Under the pieces are notes generated by a model. The model made no database searches. It saw only the letters and a program-made list of their open reading frames with translations, and was not told the origin of the DNA. This document shows positions 14,728 to 22,433 of a stretch of DNA of 36,892 bases, one piece after another. Source of the DNA: Candidatus Woesearchaeota archaeon (lineage in GTDB: Archaea; Nanobdellota; Nanobdellia; Woesearchaeales; JACPBV01); assembly GCA_019323195.1 (NCBI GenBank), contig JAHWHQ010000039.1, positions 1 to 36,892 of the forward strand, written 5' to 3'. Position 1 is the stretch's first letter. Each line of letters starts with the position of its first letter. Made by a program: the position numbers and the translations under genes.

Positions 14728-17421
14728 ATGTTAAAAAATAAATTATCTCTAAATAATATTATTCTATTATTTATCTATTTAGTTCTTCTAGTAAATTTCG
14801 CATATGCTACAGGTGTACCTTATACTCCTGATTCAAATAAGGATTATTTAATTTACGCTTATGATGTAATTCCTTTTAAGGATCAAAGGGGTGATGAAAG
14901 CTGGTCTTCGACTATAAATCAAGAATATCATCCAGAAAGGAACTGGGATACCGATTTTTCAGATAATCCAGATGGTGGAATTTCATACAAATGCTTAAGT
15001 TATGGAACAAGTAGCGTTAATGATTGGTTTAACCTCCAATATGGTGTTTCTATGTTCCAGTATAAAAGCATAATCCATGGAGATTTTGAAAATGGAACTG
15101 ATCCAAGATTACTAGAAGCACTTTATCATGAAAGAGTTGGCTCAAATAAATATTATTCTTATACCCCTTGGTATTCTTGGTTAGTTGGAGCTTATAGATG
15201 TCAAATAACGAATGAAAGAATACCTTATAGGTTAGAAGGATATTCAGACATACTCAAAAATCCCCCCTTAGATTGGATACGCCATAATGATTCTAAACTT
15301 TCAGATTCAAAAGAATTTAGTTATACTTTTTATAATGATATATTCAATATAGGTGATTTCAAAGAGATTCACATTGATCTTGATATAGCTCGGGGAAAAG
15401 ATGACGAAGATAGATTAAAAAATGCATTAGAGAAATATGGCGCTCTTCTAACTTTTACGGAAAATAGTGGAAGTTCTATTAATCTTCATTCGATGGCTTT
15501 AGTAGGATATGGAAATGATGGAAATGTTTTTTTCATAGCACATGACAATTATGGAACAGAAGGTAGTGGTGGATTTAGTGAATATAAAAAATTATACATC
15601 GAAGATATAGACCAAGCTTTTGCTTTCATACCAAAAAGTGACTGGCCAACCTTCCATCACGACAACAGGCGTACAGGCTTCACTTTGTTAAAAGGTGATG
15701 AAACCTCTTCCTCAAACACAAAATCAGACTCTTTTGTCCTTACTGGCGGCATTACTCAAGATGTATTTGCAAGACCATCTATAGCTGACTTAGACAACAA
15801 CGGAGTCATGGAAATAGTTCTTACAACCTCCCTTTCAGGACAGAACAGTGACAGTTATGTCTTTGCTGTTGAAAAGCCCAATAACATCTTTGATGAGCAA
15901 GCTACAAAGCAGAAATGGAGCATCCATATAGGTTATGATATTGAAGTAACCCCTACCTTAGCAAACGTTGATAATGACCCTTATAAAGAGGTTTTTTTCG
16001 GATTAGACAATGGTCAGGTGATTGGCTTAGATACAGGAAAAGATGGAAAAACAGTAAGTAAGAAATGGTACTATACTGTAGATTCAAAAAGCGGTTACAG
16101 GGGAAGAATCAGCACAGTAACTATCGCTGATGTTGACTTAGATGGAAAAAATGAAATCATTTTTTCAGATGCAAGAAATATAGATGGCTGGAATGGTGAG
16201 GTTTATATAACAAACGCCCCTGAAGCGGGAGGAGAGCTAAAATTAGAAGCAAAAGCAGGCATTGGGGTTGGAGGAGAAGGTGCTGCTTCTATTGCTAACA
16301 TAGATTCTGATGATAATCCTGAAATTATTGTTCCTAGTTACTATGGTGTTTATGTTTTTGATTATGACGGCTCAACTTTAAGCAAAAAATGGAGCAATTC
16401 AGATGGAAGGATAGATAACTCTGTTGTTGTCTATGATTATGATAGAGATAATAAATACGAACTAATCTATTCAACATCCTCTGCTGTATGTTTAGCAGGA
16501 AGAACATGCCTAAATAGAACATACATGAGAGATGCTTTAACTGGAAATAATGAAGCAAACTCTCCTATAAGCTATAATTATGTTACTAGGGTAACGCCAG
16601 CTATAGCAAATCTTGATTCTGACCCTAACCTAGAAATTGTAATGACAGCAAGATACTCTACAGATGTGAAAGAAAAAAAAGGAGCAATTCTTTGTTATGA
16701 CTTAACTACAGGAAACGAATGTTCCGGCTCTGGCTGGCCCTATAACAAAGGGGGAAACCTAAATGTCCAACTAACAAGCCCGAGCATTTTTGATGCTGAT
16801 GGAGACGGCAATTATGATATTCTTTTTGCAGAGGACAGTGGAAAAACTATGTACATCCTAGGGAATAATGGAAATCTAAAATTTACAATACCAGTTGATG
16901 GGATTATTGCAAGCAATCCTGCAATTGGAGATATTTATGGAAAAGGAAAAGCCGCAATAGCTTTGAAAAGGCATGGCTCTCCTGTCTTAGTAGTTTCCAC
17001 CTTTACAGGAAAAAACACCAAACCAAAACTAAGCCCAATAAACCCCATAACCTCTATAGCAGGCTCCTTAATAGACATAAACCAATCAGGCCTGCTGTCA
17101 GCCACAGACCCTGACGGAGACCAACTAACCTTCTACTACTCCTCTCCTTTCAACGAATCAGGGTTATGGCAGTCGACAATAAACGATACAGGCAACTACT
17201 CCATCCTGATAGAGGCAAGTGACGGCAACCTTTCTGACTACCAATATGTTAACCTGATGCTCTTCAACTCCACAACCAACCTTACGGATACATTCTCAGA
17301 CGGAGAAGCTGAAAAATCACTAAGCTTCTCAGGAATTGAGAACAAGACAGTTTACATAAGGCTTCCAAAAAATGCAAATGTGATATATTCCAAAATAGAG
17401 ATAGAAGGCTCAGCCAAATGA
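14728..17421 (+). CDS. Secreted papain-like domain fused to FG-GAP propeller and cadherin-like domain
   Basis: The 897-aa protein has a signal peptide (hydrophobic 10-27, ending FAYA). Residues about 30-305 look like a papain-fold (C1-type) peptidase. A Cys lies in YKCLSYGTSSVNDWFNL, a His in LHSMALVGYGNDGNVFFIAH and the downstream Asn in DNYGTEGSGGF, the order and spacing of a C1 active site. DWPTFHHDNRRTGF then opens a beta-propeller with about eight FG-GAP-like calcium-loop repeats, among them ADLDNNGVMEIV, ADVDLDGKNEII, ANIDSDDNPEII, ANLDSDPNLEIV and DADGDGNYDIL. A cadherin-like domain follows (about 770-850, SATDPDGDQLTFYY). It has no TM anchor. The first 0.9 kb is more AT-rich than the propeller, as if fused from another source. 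Peptidase activity is inferred from motifs only. Confidence 0.82.
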   Translation: MLKNKLSLNNIILLFIYLVLLVNFAYATGVPYTPDSNKDYLIYAYDVIPFKDQRGDESWSSTINQEYHPERNWDTDFSDNPDGGISYKCLSYGTSSVNDWFNLQYGVSMFQYKSIIHGDFENGTDPRLLEALYHERVGSNKYYSYTPWYSWLVGAYRCQITNERIPYRLEGYSDILKNPPLDWIRHNDSKLSDSKEFSYTFYNDIFNIGDFKEIHIDLDIARGKDDEDRLKNALEKYGALLTFTENSGSSINLHSMALVGYGNDGNVFFIAHDNYGTEGSGGFSEYKKLYIEDIDQAFAFIPKSDWPTFHHDNRRTGFTLLKGDETSSSNTKSDSFVLTGGITQDVFARPSIADLDNNGVMEIVLTTSLSGQNSDSYVFAVEKPNNIFDEQATKQKWSIHIGYDIEVTPTLANVDNDPYKEVFFGLDNGQVIGLDTGKDGKTVSKKWYYTVDSKSGYRGRISTVTIADVDLDGKNEIIFSDARNIDGWNGEVYITNAPEAGGELKLEAKAGIGVGGEGAASIANIDSDDNPEIIVPSYYGVYVFDYDGSTLSKKWSNSDGRIDNSVVVYDYDRDNKYELIYSTSSAVCLAGRTCLNRTYMRDALTGNNEANSPISYNYVTRVTPAIANLDSDPNLEIVMTARYSTDVKEKKGAILCYDLTTGNECSGSGWPYNKGGNLNVQLTSPSIFDADGDGNYDILFAEDSGKTMYILGNNGNLKFTIPVDGIIASNPAIGDIYGKGKAAIALKRHGSPVLVVSTFTGKNTKPKLSPINPITSIAGSLIDINQSGLLSATDPDGDQLTFYYSSPFNESGLWQSTINDTGNYSILIEASDGNLSDYQYVNLMLFNSTTNLTDTFSDGEAEKSLSFSGIENKTVYIRLPKNANVIYSKIEIEGSAK

Positions 17422-20400
17422 ATAAGATAAACCTTATCTGGATAACTGCATTGATTCTGATAATCCTGGCAGTATCTGCAGCTGCATGGCTAGACTGCTC
17501 TCCTGAGGCCTGTGAGCCCGGCTATACTGATAACGGTATTGACTGCAGTACAGGAACCTGTATAAGGAACTGCACCATGAGCATGTGCGGCTCCAGCTGG
17601 AGCCAGGTTTACAGCAGCACATTTGGGTTTAATGACGTGGAAGATGATAATTTATACGCCTCTTCTGGAAGCTATACCCCTGCCTCAACATCCTTTTGTT
17701 ATAACTTTACCTATCATGGGCCTCTGGCATCAAGAACATATATCCAGATGGATGTTAAGACCAATCCGGATAAGGAGTGCAGGCCTGTTATGATCGGTGG
17801 TTTTAAAGGAGGCAATAACTGGTTTAGTGACATGAATTTTTACACTGATTACCAGGCAAATCCCAGAGTTTCTTATCTAAAAAAGGTAGTTAAGGCTTCA
17901 ATGCCAGGTGAAGAAAATGCTGATGATAATTACCGTAATGATGCATCTAAAAGCGGATCGATTTATTGCGCCCCTAACAGCTTTGCCTGCGGTGAGTTGG
18001 GCGGCCTTGTTTCATGCGATACTGACTGTTATAACCAGGGAACAAACGCTTACGCCTTACAGGCTTATTACATGGATGAAGGGACTGATTTAAGCACACT
18101 CTACAGAGGTAGCGGATGTGATGATAAGTATGTAGACCTGAACCGGTACAAGGATATTATCTTTACAGTCCAGCAAACCCCTACATTAACTCAAAGCAAC
18201 CACAAGACCTGCGACAGGATAAACGAAGCCCCAACAGCATCCAATGTTAAGATAATCCCTGAAAACCCGACAGCAGGAGACGACCTGATCTGCAACTTTA
18301 CCTATTCAGACCCTGAAAATTTTGAGGAAAAAGATTCAAGGTTTGAATGGTGGAAAAACAGCATCAACCAAAATATCAATTCACAAGTCTTAGGAAAAGG
18401 CAACCTTACAGTAAACGACCAATGGTCCTGCAGGGTTATTCCCAGCGACGGCTTGGCAGAAGGGGCCCAGCAAAGCAGCAGTACTGTATCAATATCAACA
18501 ACTGTAAGCTCTCCAAAGATATATGTTGAAGACAGCTTGACATGGAGTTCAGAAGATTATTACAGCGGTTCAGAGATAATTACAGATGTTACAGGCGGAT
18601 TAAACAATGCCCTGCAGAGCTGTACACCGGATGAAGAAGGTTACTGCAATATTCCGATTACCTTTAGCTCGGACTCAACCGGAAAGTTGGCTATATCTGA
18701 TCTAGGCATCTATTATGAAGAGCAAGAAATAAACCTGCCCCCTATACTGGATCCAATACAGGACATGACTGTAAACGAAACAGATTTAGTAAACATAACA
18801 GTAAACGCTATTGATTTGGATAATGACCCTCTTTACTATTATATCAACGATTCAAGATTCGAACAAAACAACAATACCTTCACATGGCAAACCCCTGACA
18901 GCTCAGCAGGGATTTATATTGTAAACATAACAGTCGGTGATTACGAGTTTAATGTTTCCCAGTTGGTTACTATTACGGTTAATGATCCTTATGCCCCTTT
19001 TTTAAATATCATCTCTCCTATTGATAACAGCGTGTACCATACAACCTCTGTAGATTTAAACTGGACAGTTAATGAAAAAGTAGACTGGTGTGGTTACTCT
19101 TTAGATGGTGGGGATAATATAACTCTTATAAATAATAATGTAGAATGCTGGGGAAATAATTATTATGGTCAATGCAATGATTATACTCAAAATCATGCTA
19201 CTCAAATAACTGCTGGTGGGTATCATACCTGCATCCTTAAATCAAATGGGAATGTAGAATGCTGGGGATATAATGGGTCTGGTCAATCCAATCCTTATAA
19301 TAATGGTGATGCAATCCAGGTATCTGCTGGTGGGTATCATACCTGCATCCTTAAATCAAATGGGAATGTAGAATGCTGGGGAAAAAATGACTATGATCAA
19401 TCCAATCCTTATAATAATGGTGATGCAATCCAAGTGGCTGCTGGTGGGTATCATACCTGTATCCTTAAATCAAATGGGGATGTAGAATGCTGGGGATATA
19501 ATGGGCATGGTCAATCGAATCCTTACAACGGTGGTGATGCAACTTATGTAGCTACCGGTGCTGCCCACACCTGTTTTCTCAAATCAAGCAACAACGTAGA
19601 ATGCAGGGGGTGGAATGAATGTGGCCAATCAGAACCTTATACTAATGGTGATGCAATAAATGTAACTGCCAGTGAATGGCATACATGTATTTTAAAATCA
19701 AACGGCAATGTAGAATGCAGGGGATGTAACTTTTATAACCAATCTAATGATTATAATAAAGGTGATGCAATCCAGGTATCTGCTGGTATATGGCATACAT
19801 GTATTTTAAAATCAAACGGCAATGTAGAATGCTGGGGAGAGAATGATGATGGTCAATCAAATCCTTACAATAATGGTGATGCAATCCAGGTATCTGCTGG
19901 TGGATGGTATACCTGTGTAATAACTCCTCCCCAAAACACTATTTTAACAAATTTATCACAAAACCACCACAACATAACAATCTACTGCAATGACACAGAA
20001 GGAAACATAGGGCAAAGCGATTATGTTTATTTCTCAGTAGAAATAAACGAACCGCCAATACTAGACGCAATAACAGACATAAAAGTAAATGAAAGCGATT
20101 TAGTAAACATAACAGTAAAAGCGACAGACCCGGAAAATGATCCTCTTTACTATTACATAAATGATTCTAGATTCACCCAAGACAAGAACATCTTCACCTG
20201 GCAGACCCCTGATGGCTCAGCAGGGATTTATATTGTAAACATAACAGTCGGCGATTATGAGTTTAATGTTTCCCAGCTAGTTACTATAAGAGTTAATGAT
20301 GTATGCATACCAAACTGGATTGAAATAAATACAACATGCAACCCAGACGATACAAAAACGGGCTATTATGTTGATGAGGATTCATGTTATGAAAAAACCA

Positions 20401-22247
20401 ACCTTCCTAGTGATTTGATAGGACAGCCTGAGAATAACACATACGAGTGTAATTATTGCTCTAAAATAATTACAGGTCCTTTCAACACATCATGTGAGGA
20501 AAGCAACACTTTAACCCAATACTATGTAGATAAGAACTTCGAAACATGCTGTCTTATTACAAGCCTGGAATCTGACTGTAGCATAATTTATGATGAATCT
20601 TACCAAGATGAAACCCTATGGTGCGACTATTGCACACCAGATTTAATAAATACCTCATGGACAGGCTGGCTGGATATAATCTGTCTTCCTGATGATACTA
20701 TGAACCAGAGTAGGAACAGGACACAGTCTGACTCTAATTATTGCGGTGAAGTCGATAATGTGACCTATTATGAATATAGGCATACAGAGCCATGCGATTA
20801 CTGCACACCTTCCTTAGTGAATACATCATGGAGTGATTGGATTAATGAAGGCGAATGCCTTATTGATGACACCCAACAGCAGAAAAGAACAAGAATACAG
20901 TATGATGAAAACTACTGTGGTGAGGTTGAGGACATAACCTTTACTGATTCTAAAAACATAGAATGTGATTACTGTATTCCAGAATGGTATGAAATAAATG
21001 AAACCTGCCAGCCGGATGATACATTTACAGGCTGGTACAAGGATAGCAACAATTGTTATGCAATAACAGGATTAGATGCAGACAATAACCCGCCTCCAAA
21101 TAACACATATGCCTGCGATTACTGCATACCTGACTGGGTGGGAGAGGATAATCCCTGCGAGAGAGATGACAAACAGCTGATAAGTTATACAGATACGAAT
21201 AACTGCAATGAAGATGAAGGGTTGCCTGTGGATAATGGAACATATCTTGACTGCAACTACTGCGCCTCAGAATGGTTAAACATAAACTCAAGCTGCGGCT
21301 ATGGAGACTACTACAATGTTACCTATGTTTATACAAATGATTGTTGTGCTGTAACAGGATTGCTTTTAGACTGCAACATCCCGGAGAATACAACTGCAGA
21401 ATGCAATTACTGCAGCGAGGACATCCAAGGACCATTATACACAGACTGGACAGACTGCAATAAAACCGATTTACAGTCAAGAATAATATATTACCAGGAT
21501 AATAACTATGAAACCTGTTGCTTAATTACAAATATTGATTCTGACTGTAATATCAATAATGGAGCTTATGATGATGCAAAAGAAATACATGAGTGTGATT
21601 ATTGTATACCTTCATGGGCAGAGGTTAACGAATCATGCACAAAGGAAAATACATTAAATGCGTGGTACAATGACACAAATAACTGCTATGCAATAACTGC
21701 TTTAGAGTCAGATATAGAAGGAAAACCAGCTTACAAGACCTATGCCTGCCTGTATATATGGAATGTAAGCATAACCCTGAATAAAGGCTGGAACCTGGTC
21801 TCGATACCTTTAAATCTAACGAATAAGTCAATAAAACATCTCTTTGAAGGCTGCTCCTACGTCTTTTCCTATGACAACCTGAACAAGAACTGGCTTTTTT
21901 ACAGGGATGACTCTTACAACAACTTCAATGAGCTAGATGAAAAGATGGGCTTATGGATAGAATCATCAAAGGATAAGGAATTGGTTATTAAAGGCTATCA
22001 TTTTGATTATCCAATCACAATCCCCCTTTATGAAGGCTGGAATTTAATAGGCTACCCTTCATTAAATTCATCCTTGATTAACGAAACATTAGATGATTAC
22101 ATCTCTGTTTATGCCTACAACAACAGCAGATGGCTTTCCAGCAACAACAAAAGGCCGAAGAGCTTTAACACCATACATGATTTTGTACCTAGGCTGGGTT
22201 ATTGGGTGTATGTGAGTGAGGAAGGGGAATTGACCGTTTATGATTAA
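17418..22247 (+). CDS. Giant secreted adhesin with RCC1-like array, cadherin-like domains, CxYC repeats and GWNL repeats
   Basis: The 1609-aa protein overlaps the previous gene by 4 bp (ATGA). After a signal peptide (hydrophobic 7-23) comes a Cys-rich N-terminal region (about 25-265), then an Ig-like segment (about 270-360). The first cadherin-like domain is at 443-525 (PPILDPIQDMTVNETDLVN). An Ig-like domain starting PFLNIISPIDNS is split by seven 38-residue RCC1-like repeats (ECWG, GGYHTCILKSNGNV; about 575-840) and resumes at NTILTNLSQNHHNITIYCND. A second cadherin-like domain at 877-960 nearly copies the first. Nine Cys-rich units, each closing with CxYC except the last, fill 963-1450, and two GWNL half-repeats close the protein. 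It has no TM helix after the signal. It is probably displayed on the cell surface for binding; the partner is unknown. Confidence 0.85.
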   Translation: MNKINLIWITALILIILAVSAAAWLDCSPEACEPGYTDNGIDCSTGTCIRNCTMSMCGSSWSQVYSSTFGFNDVEDDNLYASSGSYTPASTSFCYNFTYHGPLASRTYIQMDVKTNPDKECRPVMIGGFKGGNNWFSDMNFYTDYQANPRVSYLKKVVKASMPGEENADDNYRNDASKSGSIYCAPNSFACGELGGLVSCDTDCYNQGTNAYALQAYYMDEGTDLSTLYRGSGCDDKYVDLNRYKDIIFTVQQTPTLTQSNHKTCDRINEAPTASNVKIIPENPTAGDDLICNFTYSDPENFEEKDSRFEWWKNSINQNINSQVLGKGNLTVNDQWSCRVIPSDGLAEGAQQSSSTVSISTTVSSPKIYVEDSLTWSSEDYYSGSEIITDVTGGLNNALQSCTPDEEGYCNIPITFSSDSTGKLAISDLGIYYEEQEINLPPILDPIQDMTVNETDLVNITVNAIDLDNDPLYYYINDSRFEQNNNTFTWQTPDSSAGIYIVNITVGDYEFNVSQLVTITVNDPYAPFLNIISPIDNSVYHTTSVDLNWTVNEKVDWCGYSLDGGDNITLINNNVECWGNNYYGQCNDYTQNHATQITAGGYHTCILKSNGNVECWGYNGSGQSNPYNNGDAIQVSAGGYHTCILKSNGNVECWGKNDYDQSNPYNNGDAIQVAAGGYHTCILKSNGDVECWGYNGHGQSNPYNGGDATYVATGAAHTCFLKSSNNVECRGWNECGQSEPYTNGDAINVTASEWHTCILKSNGNVECRGCNFYNQSNDYNKGDAIQVSAGIWHTCILKSNGNVECWGENDDGQSNPYNNGDAIQVSAGGWYTCVITPPQNTILTNLSQNHHNITIYCNDTEGNIGQSDYVYFSVEINEPPILDAITDIKVNESDLVNITVKATDPENDPLYYYINDSRFTQDKNIFTWQTPDGSAGIYIVNITVGDYEFNVSQLVTIRVNDVCIPNWIEINTTCNPDDTKTGYYVDEDSCYEKTNLPSDLIGQPENNTYECNYCSKIITGPFNTSCEESNTLTQYYVDKNFETCCLITSLESDCSIIYDESYQDETLWCDYCTPDLINTSWTGWLDIICLPDDTMNQSRNRTQSDSNYCGEVDNVTYYEYRHTEPCDYCTPSLVNTSWSDWINEGECLIDDTQQQKRTRIQYDENYCGEVEDITFTDSKNIECDYCIPEWYEINETCQPDDTFTGWYKDSNNCYAITGLDADNNPPPNNTYACDYCIPDWVGEDNPCERDDKQLISYTDTNNCNEDEGLPVDNGTYLDCNYCASEWLNINSSCGYGDYYNVTYVYTNDCCAVTGLLLDCNIPENTTAECNYCSEDIQGPLYTDWTDCNKTDLQSRIIYYQDNNYETCCLITNIDSDCNINNGAYDDAKEIHECDYCIPSWAEVNESCTKENTLNAWYNDTNNCYAITALESDIEGKPAYKTYACLYIWNVSITLNKGWNLVSIPLNLTNKSIKHLFEGCSYVFSYDNLNKNWLFYRDDSYNNFNELDEKMGLWIESSKDKELVIKGYHFDYPITIPLYEGWNLIGYPSLNSSLINETLDDYISVYAYNNSRWLSSNNKRPKSFNTIHDFVPRLGYWVYVSEEGELTVYD
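18757..18985 (+). repeat. Cadherin-like module, direct repeat copy 1
   Basis: This is nearly identical in DNA to 20065-20299, especially the run GCAGGGATTTATATTGTAAA onward to GAGTTTAATGTTTCCCAG. The two copies bracket the RCC1-like array. Confidence 0.75.
19140..19925 (+). repeat. Seven tandem 114-bp (38-aa) RCC1-like repeats
   Basis: The word GTAGAATGC begins each unit at 19140, 19254, 19368, 19482, 19710 and 19824, with the variant CGTAGAATGC giving 19596. Every step is exactly 114 bp. Units 2 and 3 share long identical runs such as GGTGGGTATCATACCTGCAT. Encoded units read NVECWG, about 10 variable residues, then QSNPYNNGDAIQVSAGGYHT and CILKSNG. Seven short RCC1-like units would suit a closed seven-blade propeller like that of BLIP-II. 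Confidence 0.88.
20065..20299 (+). repeat. Cadherin-like module, direct repeat copy 2
   Basis: This is the second copy of the module at 18757-18985. Both encode VNITV..YYYINDSRF and SAGIYIVNITVGDYEFNVSQ. The DNA is close enough for homologous recombination. Confidence 0.75.
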
Positions 22248-22365
22248 TATAGATAAATAATATCCTCTTAAATTCTAAAAACAGCAACTTTTTTAAAGGA
22301 GTTTCCCTAATTTACCTAAAAAGTTCGAATATACGTTTAATAGATGGGGTAGTATAAACGAAAAC

Positions 22366-22410
22366 GGGTAGGTGATGTGCTAGCTTAGGGAGTAGCACCC
22401 ATGCCTTTTT
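22366..22410 (+). promoter_or_regulatory. Possible structured leader before the 1514-aa gene
   Basis: In the 186-bp gap before 22434, GTGCTA (22377-22382) pairs with TAGCAC (22393-22398), with GGG/CCC bases around it, and CCTTTTT follows at 22404-22410. This could be an attenuator-like hairpin or a small-RNA terminator. No known riboswitch is recognised. The GAGG before the ATG is too close to be a standard ribosome site. Confidence 0.3.
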
Positions 22411-22433
22411 CAGAGATTTAGGAATAAAAGAGG

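Noticed and set aside
19140..19925. Possible CRISPR array, because of the regular repeats
   Set aside because: The 114-bp units are in frame within one ORF, encode RCC1-like repeats and have no short repeat/unique spacer alternation.
22318..22345. GTTCGAAT as the T-loop of a tRNA gene
   Set aside because: No acceptor, D or anticodon stems can be paired around it and no CCA-adjacent structure is present.
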